Assembly (NCBI GenBank): GCA_002633025.1
Contig: NMRB01000008.1
Span: 1,062,772 to 1,126,771, forward strand
Direction of reading: 5' to 3'
DNA: 64,000 nt
Source: Notospermus geniculatus
Taxonomy: Eukaryota; Nemertea; Pilidiophora; Heteronemertea; Lineidae
The notes below the pieces were generated by a model, which made no database searches, had not been told where the DNA came from, and worked only from the letters and a program-made list of their open reading frames with translations. The translations under genes and the position numbers were made by a program. Of this stretch, positions 23,301-36,149 are shown piece after piece (position 1 is the stretch's first letter; every line of letters starts with the position of its first letter).

Positions 23301-26300
23301 CTATCGTACGCCATCTGCAAAGAATGAGGAGATGAAATGAAATTCTGTTTTGTTGAAATATACGATCACGAACAAAGCCAATGAAGAGGAGCACAAGACA
23401 ACAGATGTCAATACGAATTTGGTGGTTTACATACCTGAGAAGATCAGTTTTGTGGTCAAACCACTTTGTCAAAGTTCGATAGGTAAAGAGTGCCACCCTC
23501 TCATGGAGAACATGGTACGCTACGTTTTCAAAACTGTAGACATTCAAAGTCACCTGCAACAGAAGTCCAGCTATATGAGATGATGAAATGAATGGTGTAA
23601 CAATAACACTTTACATATGAAGATTTTCACTTTACATTGAACCATCTTTTTGAAGATGGGGATTTGGCCTAGGGGATTTGGCCTAGTGGTTAAGGCGTGC
23701 TGCCCCTTAGTGCTGGCGATTGATGCCTCATGCAAGGATCCGTGGGTTCGTATCTGGTAGGGAGCAATGTCTTTCACCTTAGAAACCCGATTTCTATTTC
23801 ATATTCTTTACATATGAAGATCCTCATCAGGATCTGAACTGAGGACCTTTCATTCCAATACATGTACTCCACTGCCAGAGCTGAAGAGACAAATCCTACT
23901 AGGGCTAGTAGGAAGACGTTTTTTCCTCAATACACAAATATTACCTCATGTCTGAGTAGCCTCCACAAGTTTAGAACAACCCTGCCAGCTATGTGTATTT
24001 CTGAGTTGTGGTCTGCGCCATACTCATCTCGTGTAGATGAGAATGTGCTCTCTTTCGGACAGTCTGAAACAAATGAATGAAGGGGTCTTTCAGTTTGGAG
24101 GAAGGGACATACAGCAATGATCCTTGCGACTTGAACTGGCCTCCAGCCTGGCTACAATTCAGAATGAAGAACTACAGAGCAGAACTTACCAGGGAGTCTT
24201 GATATCCTAGCACAGATGTTTATGTTGAGAGTAGCACCCCTTTGGAGTAGATACCCCCAGGATAGCAACTGGATTTCGTAACCCACCAAGATATCAGGGT
24301 CCACACTGAAAGAACATGACAGAATACAAGTGAAGTCACAAATACATTGCATTATCCTTCATGAAGTGTCAACACCAGCCACTACCAGATGTGACATTGT
24401 GCCCACTCTCCGATCAGGGATAATGTTTATAACATGTACCGTTATTTGAAATCTACCGGTTCTAATAGACTATATCACTCCAAAAGAGCGCAGCACCTGA
24501 CGGGTACTACAGCGTCACGACGTCCTGTACTCATTCCATGACATCTTGACGTGAGATGACGTCATGATCGCTGAAACAAGTGGAGGTTTTTCGAGTGACG
24601 TCACCGCGTTCAGAATGGGGACGGGACGTCGTGACGCTGTAGGCCTAGCTAGCTACCCGTCAGGTGCTGCGCTCTATTGGAGTGATAGAGTCTATTGACA
24701 TGTCATTTGAATCTTTTCAGCTGGTATTCACAAGCTCAAGACAGGTTAATTATCTTCCAATTTGTGGGGTTGAGCAAACCACTGCAGGGACAAAGGAAAG
24801 CACTTACTTGAGGACAAAATCCACAAATAGATCAAGTAGTTCCTTTTCTGAGCTGGCATATGTAGCATCCAGGTTGTAAATTCCTGATCTTATCAATAGG
24901 GGTCTCCCATCGGCAGACCTTGTCGACGTTGATGGTTGTTCAGTCTTTGATCGTGAAGCAGATTCGTCCAATATGAACACACCGGAGCGATCCTTATCTT
25001 GGATATTATCAGCTGAATCGTCGAACAGGTGGTAGAATATTCCACAGATGGAGTCGAACTCAGGATCCGGTCGAAGGTCACCACGTGTCCGACAATGCAA
25101 CTCGATACTTAATACAGTCAGATATTGCCGCTGTAACAAAACATGTCGTCGGTCGTAGCTTGCTTTTGAGTATCCACACTGTTCAGTATTTGTTAGTACA
25201 TGACACAGAGATTATCGACGATAATAATATATAAATCACGTAAAACCAGAGACGTTCATGACAGGGCGTGGCCTTGGTAACTTGATTTATCAACACTAAT
25301 CCATCATGACATTAAAATAGCCAAATGTCTTTAGATTCCACACAGCCAATTGCAGTATACATGCGAAGTCAAGACGATAACACAGCAGAAATGAACATGG
25401 GGAATATGTAAATGATCCAAATAACGTAAGACATCACAGGCGCAAGAAGTAAAAGAATGTTGGCTCCTTCTATCGTCTTGCTAACTGATAACGTGGGGTG
25501 ACGTATGCGTGATAGCGTCCTGGTGGATAGGAAAATAAGGAATTAGGATTTGGCAAGAAGGAAATGAAGGGTAATATTGGAGAAGCTGGGATGAGGTTAA
25601 AATAAAGTTGAAGAAACATCAAAATCTAAAACAGTGAATTTGGCAAAGTCATGCGTCAAACTGCAAAATGGTTTCACAAAAAACTGATAGCTGAATTTTT
25701 AAGTGTGTGTGGCACAACTGTGTTTCACCAATCAATCTGGGCAAACATATTCATCCCAATAACGCCATGATAGTACCAGTTATGCATTTTGATGCATGAA
25801 CCCAATGAAAATTTGCCCAAGACTTTTTTTAACACAAAGGCCCGTATTTTAGAATGCTCCTCAACGTAAAGGAGTTCCTCAAGGCTATTGTTCTTAACAG
25901 GAGAACAATAGCCTTGAGGAACTGCTTTGTGTTGAGGAGCATTCTAAAATATGGGCCAAAGTGTGTCCAAATAAAGTGTTATCCATGAAAAAGCTGCATT
26001 GGAGTTTCCCAGCTAAACACATGCAGAAAACAGTGTCAGCATGGACTCAGCATTTGTAATTGTGACGCCCTTTGAGAACCCTCGGTGATGATATTACTAC
26101 ATAAAACAAGAAAATACATGAAGGAAAAAGGAAGTACAAAAGAAACCTAAGTATAGAGAAAGAAAGGACAGAGATACACAGACCACCAGCAGAACACCAT
26201 CAAGGCAAACCACCACATACACCAGTAATAGGTCTTTGACATCGCAAATATCTGAAGTGAGAGCTTTCTCAAGCAAGTTGGCTCTAGCGGCAACTCAGCC

Positions 26301-29300
26301 AGAGAAAACTACGGGCACTTGTTTGATTCAAGCAGTAGTACAACATATGTAAATACTGAACATGAGTGGATACTCGAGGCAAGCAAGTTGGTAAAACAGC
26401 AACAAGAAAATAGCCACTGAAGCAAGATTTTAAGGTATAGTCCGGGACCAAATGAGATCCCATGGGATTTAAGGTATGAAATTTGCCGAACTATCTAGAT
26501 TGATAGAGAATGGCTTCCTGTACATGACGAAGTTTCCTGGCACTTGCGAAAATTCTTTTGACGTAAGTTACGGCCCATAGAATTTTTGGAACTGACTTTC
26601 TCATTGGACCCAAGTACTGAGCTTTGTACAGGAGAATGGGACACGATGTACAGCTAACTTTTGAACGGTGGGATTTACACCCCATAAATGTATTACCAAC
26701 AGATAGAAACATGGCGCCTAAGAAGCAGATAAGCATGTTCTTAATTGTTTTCAGTAGTTAAGTAATAAGAAATGACATTTTTAAAGTAAATTAGCATAAA
26801 ACTGTAAAATGGGTCAAAATACATAAAAACGCCGTTTCCAATTACATAACAAGTTAAAAACTACTAAAAACATGCTTATTTGATTACGAAGCCCCGTATT
26901 TCTATTTGTTGGTAATACATTTATGGGGTGTAAATCCAACCGTTCAAAAGTTAGCTGTACATCGGGTTTCATTCTCCTGTACAAAGCTCAGTTCTTGGGT
27001 CCAATGATAAAGTCAGTTCCGAAAATATAATGGACCGTAACTGGCGTCAAAAGAATTTCTGGAAGTGCCGGGAAAGTTTGTCATGTACAGGAAGCCATTC
27101 TCTATCTATTTAGACAGTTCGGCAAATTTCATATCAAAAATCCCACGGGACTTTTATTTCGCCCATTTTGCACTGGACTAGTACACCAATATTGTTTTTT
27201 AACCTACGACTGATAAAATGCACTCAAATGACAACCAAATGGAGCTACTGACAGTACAATATATGTAAACTGCTGTGGTGTACTTCTTAAATGGTTCAGT
27301 AGCCATAATTACCAACAACATTAGAACAGTAATACAAAACATGAAACAATAAGAAAATAACACAACAGATTCAGATATGTAAAGCAGCACAGAGTAATAA
27401 TTGTTGGGATATTGGAAAATAGACTGGAGGATAATGAATGAAGAATATTTACACCCTTACAACCAGAATGGAAGATTGCAAAGATCCAACTATTCTTGCT
27501 CTCAGTTCAGAGTAGGTCACCACAGATGGGATGCAGAGGCGCCATACCCAAATGTACCGTGACCCACTATCAACTTAGGTCGGCACAGACTAGGATGATC
27601 ACAGGTACTTCTGTGAGCTAACAGGTCTGGTCATAGGACTGCATGCATGCAGTCAAACTACATGTACACTATCACCTTCAAGGGATTTGTGTGAGTGCAC
27701 CGGTACTTTGGAAATGGACTTCACATTTCGTTTCAATTTTACTTCCAGTAAATTTTGGTACCTCATTTCAAAATAATCAGTTGAGGAGGATGTTTCATCA
27801 ACGAACATGGACTTTCCATCGATAGCCTGTATGACACTTACCTCATTGACTGCTTTCGCATCTTCAAGATTGTGCTGACTGACCTTGAACCCACAGGTGT
27901 TGGGTGGGGTTGGTCCCTCTATCATGGACACATCCGAGATGCGACGTTTTGGAGTGCCAAACAATGTCTGAAGAGGAAGAAGCCTTGTTTGACACAGACC
28001 TGCATTTCAAGCCAATGGATTCGACTTCAGCCAAAAGTACAACTTTGACTGACTGTCACCCACTCCAGCAAAAGCAGTGGCCAGTGGGTCACGTTGAAGT
28101 GGGACACCATTCACAAGGTATGCAAACTTTGCAGAACAAAGGGAAGGAACGTGGCCCTTCTGAAACAGTAGTGAACTGGGAATAACTGGATTAAAAGGGA
28201 ACAGCATCTCGACTACCTACCTTCACTTGGCTCTCTAGGACGGCTTTCCGCAAGGAATCTGAAGAGTGGCGTCTTTTCAGGCATGGTTTCGCTTTCTCCT
28301 CATCAGCTGCTGGGGCCAAGGGCACGAAATCTGCCATATCATCCACCACACGCCCGAGAATGGGTGTGTACCCAGGACAGGGCATGTCAGAGAATGCTCT
28401 TCGAATCGGCGTACTGTGCTGGGGTATATCCTCTTCACTTCTCGTGCGGCGATATGCCGGTGAGCTCTGGTCCCATCTGCTCAAGCGACGGCACTTCGGT
28501 GGCGGGGAAATGATGTCCTTCTCAACTCTTTCCTCTTGTTTCGAAACAGAATTCGCAGACCTCGTTCGTTTTAAATGGACAACTTTGATGGTAGAACCTT
28601 CTGGCTGTGACTCAGTCACGTCATCATTCCCTGTGACCTGGCTATCTGGGGAAATCGTGGTATCTTGGCTATCTGCGATCAGGTCACCTCCTGTTATATT
28701 CTGGACCTCCATATCAGCTAATTCAGTCAATTTATCTCGAGTGAAACTGACACGGCGTGTCGCTTTCACATGCTGTCTGCTCCCTCCAGTTTCCACTTTC
28801 TCCTCGTCATCTCCTCCCTTACCATCACCCAGCAAACCTGGATCCACGTCTTCACGGAAGTCACCATAACTTAGCTCTCTCACCACATCATTCTCACAGT
28901 CTGTCGCCGTTGCAAGAGCTATCTTGGCCTCCCGCTCTGTTCTTCGTTCCATGATCTTCTCCTCTAACCACAGTTTGACCTTGTCAGCTGTCGGTGGCAG
29001 TTTACATGGTGTCATCACGACCTTGTCTATCCCCATGATCCTCGCTTTCATCTGTGGATTTCTCTCAACTTCCATCATAACATCAAAGCCGTTCTCTTCA
29101 AATATATCGTCGTCTGCCCCTGCCAACAACATCTGCCAATCCTTCAAGCCATTTGATTTGACATGGTTAACATTCTCGAATTCCTTCAGTTGGGAAATCT
29201 GAAAAAAAACGAATAGGTAAGTACCGGTATTGATAATGGCTCAGATTAGGAAATTAGTGCAGAAATATCAACAATACTGATCAAAAGAAATCAAACGAAT

Positions 29301-32300
29301 GAAGAAGACAATGAATAAGATAAAGGCAGAGAAAACTTACCGCCGGTGCTTTGACCTGGAGTACTCTTCCACCGACATCCATGATGTTTGTGGGAACATC
29401 TGCCTTGTCACTGTAGAATGGTTTCTTATGTTGCACACCAGAATACGCCCAATTTTTCATGTCAGCAATCACTTGTTTCCGCGATGGTGGGGGTGCAACT
29501 GGGGTCAAGATCTTGATTACACGGACTTCAAATTCTTCCACATCTTTCTCCATGTTTCTTAGGTTTTCTTCTTCCACAGTTGGACCGTGTTGTCCTTTCC
29601 CCATCTCAGTGTCAGGTTTATTTGACCGAGAGTTTTCTGGTTTTCTTGTTGAATCTGTCGTCTGCTCATGTCCACCTGACGTCTGCTTTTGGTAAACACC
29701 AGCCTCAACAAGATCTTGTTCAGGTTTGTGGGACTGTTCTAATCTGTGCGTCAGATTGGCAACCAGCTTGTTTGGTCCGTTCATTGCTGCGAACTCAGAC
29801 TGTGACCCTGGCACTGGAGTATTCGATCTTTCGGGTGTTTTTGTCAGGTCTGAGATCCCTTCGTCTTCTTCCTTCAGTTCGTTTGAAGGGTACACAGCAA
29901 ACTCCTCCATGTCCAATTCTAACAAATCAGAGCCTGCTTCCGTCCCGGGCAAATCATTTACCAAAGGCTCAGCAGCTTTATTCATCATCTGCCTTCCAAC
30001 TCCAGCAGACGTCAACTCCTCCTCCATCAGAGAGCCAGGGAAACTCTCCTCTTCATCAATGCCGACAACATCGATCTCTACATTGCTGTCAACATCACTG
30101 TCCTCGTCTTCAACTTCCATCCTGGCAGACAGAAGCTCAGCGGCAGTTGGACTCGCTCTAGTCACAGAATTTCTTCGCATGACGAACCTTTCTGGTGTTT
30201 TCCTAGTCTCCGCATCGTCACACTTCGAGTCAAACATTTGTCTTGCCGAGTGGACAGAACTGAAGAGTGACACCTGGGAATCATACAAACTTTTTGAGAC
30301 ATCACCAGACTCACTCAATCTTGACTTCTCAACTGGGCTACTTCGTTCAGCAGTCACAAAGGACTGGTGCGTCTCTCGAACTTTAGTTGAGTAATCCAAA
30401 GGTTGATCTCCAGAACCATTTTCATTGTCAACACTATGACAAGGTCCAATCCATGATTTATCTTCCTGTTCTTGCCTAATTTCCTGAGTTTTATCATTCA
30501 CGTTCCTAACGGATAAACCCGTATGCTGAATCTCTCCCATCTCCTCAAAACCTTCCTTGAGATTCACGGGATTATCCGTAGCCTCATCAGTGCAAATGAA
30601 TGCACTAGTGCTTTCCGCTTCCTGAGATTTTGATTTTTGTGCAGATACCCCGATATGTGCAGCATCTGATCTGTGATCATTCGTATCCATATTTGGAACA
30701 ACTGGGGAACCGTAACTTTCGTCGGACGATTCTTTATCATTCCTATCATAATTCGGTAACTCCGGGCTCATGTCTCCATCATTTCTGGTCTCTTCACTCT
30801 CATCTGAGGAAGAGAGTTGATGCCGAGGGTTAAACGGCGACGAGATGACATCGTATTCATCCAAGCAGTTTTCTAAATCGAGATTAGCGACTTCTGGTAA
30901 TTGCGTACCACATTTATTCAAATTAGGTATCTCTAGTGATAGACCTTGACCATTGGACTCCATGGGATCGTCTGCTGGGGAACCCGGTCTGAAATCAAGG
31001 ACTGGCATTTCGGGCGACATCGAACGATCCCGTTCCTGTGGCAGGTGACCTTGGCCAGGGGTCAACGAAACCGGTTCCTCATTTTCTGAATCAGAAGCAT
31101 AACGTTCTATGATCTTTGGAAAGCAGGGCATTGTCAGCAGCGAATGGGATACTTCTGACTCCCCATCACTGATTTCGGCATCAGAGACTTCATCTCCGTT
31201 ACATTCAGTCTCATCATCATCAGCCACTGAGGATCGAGATCTGACCTCTACCAGATCTTCCCTCCTCTCCAAACCTTCCATACGGTCATCGCCATCCTCA
31301 TCAACAGTTGAAGCTGATGGCGACATCATGAGATCCAATTCATCTTCATTGAGATCTTGATTGTCGTGACTTGGGCGCACCTCTTGTCCCAGAGTCAGTG
31401 ATGCCGGAGCAGTATCCTGAGAGCTGAGCACAGCCTCATCTTGGAGCAGAGGTTTATCCTCGGAGGATGGCATTGGTTCATCCTGGGCATCATTCGCCTC
31501 ATCCTTTTTGTCCCCAGCATTGGCAAACTGAGGCTGAATTTCATCTGAATCTGGAACCTCATCTCTCTCAGCTTTATCATCGTCATCCTCCTCTTCATCT
31601 GCCTGTGGACTCCCAGATTCTATCACCTCAACCTCAAATGCAGGAGTCGGTGGTTCTTCAAAAATTGGTGGCACTTCAAGCGGTTCCCGACTCTCCATAA
31701 TCATTTGTGGACTCTGACAACCTCCAATTTCAACTTCAGCAATCTCAAGCTCAGGGGATTGCGGCCCATCAAGCTCCGATTCATCACTTGGAGAATCTCT
31801 TATTTCAACTTCTACACAGGGTGTAGGGGGCTCAAACTCAGCAGACTCCAGGTCGGGGTTCATCTGTTCCAAGGGTAGATTATGTAGATTATGATCATCT
31901 TCAGAAGTGACGACCTCCACATCTCCAGCAGGAGAGGTTGGTTTGTCCAGTTCTAAAGCACACACCCTGTCTTCTTCTGAAGGGTCGTACTGCACCAGGG
32001 AACAATCACCTCCAACAGAGAGATCCAAAGCACCTTCATTGTCAACTGTGGTGTCACTCTCGCTTTGTTGCTCAACAAGTGCTGACGATACTTCAAACTC
32101 CTGGGTCACTCCCCAGACACACCCAGTAGTTTCATCGACAAACACCTGTGTAAGTTCTTCAACTGGCTGCTGGCTGTTTGGCTCTGTCTCAACGATATCT
32201 TCCATGACAAACCCTTGAGATTCTAATCTGATTCTGACATCGCTGTCACCATCTGGAGATCCATTCTCAGTCGACTCCTGAACCAGGAAGTCCTGCCTCT

Positions 32301-34622
32301 CGGTCGCTTCACCATTTGCATCGTCCACACTCCTCCTCATTTGGGGACTACTTCCACGGATATCTTCATTCAAAGCCTCCTGCCTATCTTCACAGCTTCC
32401 TGTTATATGATCATGTTCAGCACCAACTGGAAGGGGTGCCCCTGAACCATCAAGGGCACCAACAAAATCAGACGTCTGCTTCTGAGAATCAGCTGAAACC
32501 AGAGCCTTGCATTCCCGCTCCCCATCTTCACCAACTAGGCCCTCGCTGTCTTGGGAGTCTGGGACCTGCTCTGATGCATCGTTACCAGCTGAGCTGAAGC
32601 GGCCAGCACTTGGCATGACTACAATACCAGACTCCGTGTTTCTGACCTCAAATGTTAGACAGTCACTCGATTCTTGTGACGTCAAGTACCCTTTAGATGT
32701 GTCGTCACTTTCGAAACTGCGTTCGGCCGTTGAAAGTTGAGTATCCGATGATTGACTAGGGTCACTGGCAGACAAGAGCTGAGACTTGTAAACAGACACA
32801 GGTGATATGTAGGTATCCTGGACTGCCTTGTCACATTGTGCTGGTGATGTGGGCTCGTCCTGAGTGGGTGTCGGGACGTCGTAATATTCATCAACTTCTT
32901 CATGTTGTTTGCTATGCGTGGTAAGGGGACTGCGTACGATTTTCTCATCTGCTGTTGCTTTAGGACTGACATCTTCATAATCTTCCACTGATTCATCATC
33001 AGACTCCTCAACTTCAAAAAAGTCCAATGGACGGACAGAACTTGGAGGACCTGCTATAGGATGGAGTAAATTTGGTGGCAAATTACGTCTCAATTGCTTG
33101 GAATGGTCAGAACTTGATGGTAATTTGAGTTCACCACTGGCCGATTTATCTCGTTGTTCAGTGCTGTCCATCTCACTTGAAACTGCAGCTTCACCTTCAG
33201 TCACATCAGATACGTTCACCATATTTTCATCCACCAGGACTGAATGGGAGTAATCCTCAGTGAAATGAACCAGTCGAGGGGGACCTGCAACAGGGCAAAC
33301 CAGATTTGGCTTCTCAACAATTTTGTCGTCTGCCTCACTGCTGCCTTCGTCAAACGGATCCCCACTGTGTGCCTCATTTGGTGATCCCATAGAGGTGTTC
33401 TCCTCTTCTTCGTCATGCTGAGCTACATGTCCAGGTGGGCCAGCAATGGGGCGCAGAATGGAATTCCCTTCATCACAAGTTTGTGTGCCGTTCTTGTTTT
33501 CAGTGTACACAGATACTTCATCGTCTGCTATGCTTTTTGTCCTGGATTTCGGCGATGGGTGAAATTTGTGTGATTTGTATGGCCTAGACAGATAATGACT
33601 CTTTGTCGGCCCCGCTGCCTCGTCTAAATCAGTGAACAATGACATCTCATCGTCGGCAAAGCCTCCTTCGCCTTCGGAGCAACTGTGCAAATCGTGTCTG
33701 GTCCTACCAGCAGGTGAATGACCAGGAACCGGTCTAATATTAGCAGAAACTGACACAATATCAGGCTCAGCAGCAACAGATCCACTGTCAGTTGCAATTT
33801 GCTCGTCGTCACCACAGTAGACATTCGCCACAGGTGGCCCAGGAATTGGACAAAGCGGCTGCGAGTTCTCTTCTTCAGATGTGCTGTCTACTTTTACAAT
33901 AGTGTATTCGAGTTCCTGGTCCGAACTTTGTTCCAAGGTAAGATCTGTAGGCCTGGCAGGTACAGCAATAGGGGCAACAAGTCCAGCTGATGTAACATTA
34001 GCATCAGCAGGCACACCGGTATCTTTCTCTGCTTCATCACTGCTACCATCGCTCTCCTCGGGTTTGCATTCCTCAATTTCAACATCATCATTATCAGTCA
34101 CATCGCCTCCTCTGGTGAGTGCGTCTGCTATTTCAGAGATATCATCATCATCGGACTCCGAGATGCTTGCAACAGACACGAGTTTCGGCTGCTGACGCAT
34201 CTGAACTGTCAGAGTGTCCTGACTACTTCCATGCTCCGACTTTGCCATTTCTATGCGCTCCATATCTCCTTCCCTGAACTCATCCCTTCGAACTTGCTGT
34301 CCGCTCTGCTGATCATGAAAAGCATGCCGTCTGATTATTACAGGCACGTTTAGAATAGTTGGATACGGTCCATGTGGAGTAGGAATAGCACAAGGACTAT
34401 CTTCATACTCAGTTTCAGTTTCTTCCAATTCAGTCTCCTCCTGTGCCGATTCAGCATTATCATAGCTACGAAGGGACACTGGATATGCAGGAATGGCAAC
34501 AGGAGCAGCAATTTGATCAGTCGAGTGATTTGCACTTCCTTCAGTATCACTGGCGGCATCACTTGCAGACTCATTCATCCGTACGTCGCCTTGCCCTGGT
34601 TCAATTTGAGTTGAAGAGGTCA
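19941..34622 (-). CDS. REV3L: DNA polymerase zeta catalytic subunit, C-terminal half (copy A, 5'-truncated)
   Basis: Exons in gene order: (34622)-29341, 29198-28221, 27967-27842, 25130-24808, 24305-24190, 24063-23945, 23553-23435, 23314-23173, 23039-22731, 22417-21935, 21800-21663, 21531-21341, 21194-20967, 20789-20723, 20387-20226, 20087-19941. All junctions are GT-AG and keep phase, and there is no internal stop. Pol zeta extends primers past damaged bases in translesion synthesis, acting with REV7. Polymerase motifs are present (DFQSLYPS at 22857-22880, YGDTDS at 22049-22066), as are two C-terminal cysteine clusters. Exonuclease motif I reads SIE instead of DIE, as in other REV3 proteins, which lack proofreading. 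The 5' end is cut inside the giant exon, with no promoter or N-terminal domain. It is either one allele of the gene in copy B or a partial tandem duplicate. Confidence 0.93.
20457..20665. other. Copy-A-only insertion in a REV3L intron
   Basis: About 209 bases between CTTTTAAT and TATGGTTGG are replaced by six bases in copy B. It contains a short palindrome (ACCACGCG...CGCGTGGT) but no clear terminal repeats, so its nature is unknown. Confidence 0.6.
21935..23039 (-). CDS. REV3L: REV3L copy A, polymerase palm and fingers exons
   Basis: Exons 23039-22731 and 22417-21935 encode the catalytic core. Motif A is LLDFQSLYPSIMIAYN, motif B region is KLIANVTYGYTAASFSGRMP, and motif C is VVYGDTDSMF, with both metal-binding aspartates present. 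One oddity: copy A reads VEVADS where copy B and human REV3L read VEVGDS (codon at 22154-22156). Confidence 0.93.
23625..23805 (+). mobile_element. tRNA-derived SINE, copy A only
   Basis: An insertion absent from copy B is flanked by a 16-base target-site duplication, CTTTACATATGAAGAT (23609-23624 and 23806-23821). It contains A-box-like TGGCCTAGTGG (23679-23689) and B-box-like GGGTTCGTATC (23744-23754). The sequence would not fold as a functional tRNA. It lies in a REV3L intron. Confidence 0.8.
24467..24693. mobile_element. 227-base MITE, copy A only
   Basis: Terminal inverted repeats start AGACTATATCACTCCAA and extend through AGAGCGCAGCACCTGACGGG; the inner arms also share CAGCGTCACGACGTCC. 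Copy B has the empty site GTTCTAATTGACATG. A two-base AT duplication is possible. Confidence 0.8.
25839..25957. mobile_element. Fold-back element, shared by both copies
   Basis: Arms of about 55 bases begin GGCCCGTATTTTAGAATGCT and pair almost perfectly around a six-base loop, giving a long hairpin. The same element is at 44768-44886 in copy B, so it predates the divergence of the two copies. Non-coding MITE type. Confidence 0.8.
26438..27180. mobile_element. 743-base fold-back transposon, copy A only
   Basis: Arms of about 270-300 bases are inverted copies starting TAGTCC. Copy B carries the empty site AAGGTACACC, and in copy A the element is flanked by GTA on both sides (26435-26437 and 27181-27183), a three-base duplication. 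The centre (about 26740-26890) is AT-rich without a transposase, so it is non-autonomous. Confidence 0.85.
28221..29198 (-). CDS. REV3L: REV3L copy A exon with second REV7-binding-type motif
   Basis: A 326-codon exon following the giant exon. It includes DKVVMTPCKLPPTADKV (28986-29021), aligned by eye with the second REV7-binding motif of human REV3L (IVIMPCKCAPSR), then a disordered acidic/basic stretch. It ends at a TPILGRVVDDMADFVPL segment and a basic, serine-rich tail. Copy B keeps only the 3' 877 bases of this exon. Confidence 0.88.
29341..34622 (-). CDS. REV3L: REV3L copy A, 3' part of the giant exon
   Basis: About 1,760 codons of disordered, very acidic sequence, open throughout. Near its end is ILTPVAPPPSR (29479-29511), closely matching the first human REV7-binding motif (ILKPLMSPPSR) and followed by matching downstream residues (KQVIADM). 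It carries repeated PIAGPP-type motifs (33043-34503) and EPPTPxxEVEI repeats. It ends at a GCG|GTAAGT donor and is truncated upstream by the copy A/B junction. This is the only place in the window where 29341-32663 is represented. Confidence 0.9.
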
Positions 34623-36149
34623 CTAACATTCAAAGATTCTCTGAAAACTACTGAACTAATAATTGCTACAAGAGGTCCCATCTGATAGAATTCAGCAGTA
34701 ATGAATGGCATATTAAGAGATTATCTTTTCCACAATGCAGAGACAAGAACATTCCATTCACAGAGAACCCAAAGTTTTCTCATCAAACATAGTGAAACTT
34801 AATACAGGACACATGGTAGTCATGCTTAACCCTCGAGACAGACTGGATGACGAGGAATCAAATGGGTGCGATCATTACTCCAGGGTTTCCAATGACCAAG
34901 CTACTGGTACATGCACAAAGGAACCTCCCTTGGTGTACACCTCTGCCAGGAGGACACCTCGTAAAGGAATTTGAAGGACACCTAAGTTCAGTCCCCATGT
35001 GGTCATTTCTGAATTTTGACTTCCCTCCTCATGGCACCTCAAAATAAAGGGCAACATCTGGAGGTCCCAAAGGTCTCATTCACACTAATAGAGAGGTTCC
35101 ATTTACTTGATACCAGTATTCATCATATGATTTCAGTAACTTTAACCCTAGGCCTAAACAAATCAGGAAAATAATATTTTGTCAATTTCATTTCTTTGAT
35201 CAAAATGTTGGTTATTTTGACAATATCTGTCCACAACTCCAGTTGGCTGAGGATTTAGCATGAACTCCTTTTTATATTATACTACCATCAAAACTTATCA
35301 CAAATAGCTATAGATTTATTGTAAAGCTCTCCTTTAGACCAGTAATAAACTTGTCCAAAATGGAAGAAATGCCAAAACACACAACAAATATCAAGAGCAG
35401 GTCATGATAACTGTTTCTTTCCACCAAATACTTCAAAATTCAGCTCATAATTTGACAACATATGACAGGTTTGCTCAATTTGAAGATGCATGTATTGAAA
35501 CATCAAAGCCATGGCACGGTAAATTTGACAGCAAGAAGATATATGTTCACAGATCTAAGAATGATCCAAGTAATTTACTTCATGGAAATAAAAATGTTGT
35601 AGGCAGCAAGTTGTATGTCTAGCCGGTGGCTTTTTTCTTGGACTGCCACTCAGGATTCCTGCTACCATCGTCAGACTTGTGTAACAGTAGCAGCCCGGAC
35701 TTGCAAGGGGTTGGTATAGCAGGAAAGCAGCCAAGAGCCAAGGTACCCATCTTAATACCTACGGCAAGCTTTAAGCCTGATACTACACTCTCTGGAAATA
35801 CAACATCACTATCAGTTTTATCAGTGCTTGAGCAGAACAATGAAAATCATCCATCAATCGATTCAAAAGCTTCATTCACACAGACACATGTACAATTTGC
35901 ATAGATAGATTTGGATTTCGTTGAGCAGAACAACCAATCGTAAAGTCATCAGGATGGATTTTTTCATGCCAACAAGAAAACAGAAATTTAAAAGTAAGCA
36001 AGCTTGAAATACTTCTATAGGCAAATTCGATTTCACTGTAACTAGAAACGAATACAATGTACATGCAAAGGGCACTTTGTTAACTGCATGCAGATCTTTG
36101 TCAAAGTAAGGGTGAGACAGACAAGGAAAGAACTGGTACCTCACTCCTG

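Larger units (their letters stand above)
9580..34622. repeat. Duplicated block, copy A
   Basis: From CTAACATTCAAAGATTC at 9580, copy A runs through the REV3L 3' flank and C-terminal exons and stops inside the giant REV3L exon at 34622. The same order recurs from 34623 (copy B). By eye the copies differ by a few percent substitutions, small indels and several whole transposons. Copy A contains an extra segment of about 5.9 kb (11820-17757) absent from copy B. Confidence 0.9.

Noticed and set aside
23679-23760. tRNA-like sequence with A and B boxes
   Set aside because: It cannot fold as a full cloverleaf and is part of a copy-A-only insertion with a 16-base duplication.
29281-34685. Plus-strand open frames opposite the REV3L giant exon
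   Set aside because: They are antisense shadows of a biased-composition coding exon, with Ser/Pro-rich translations of acidic codons.
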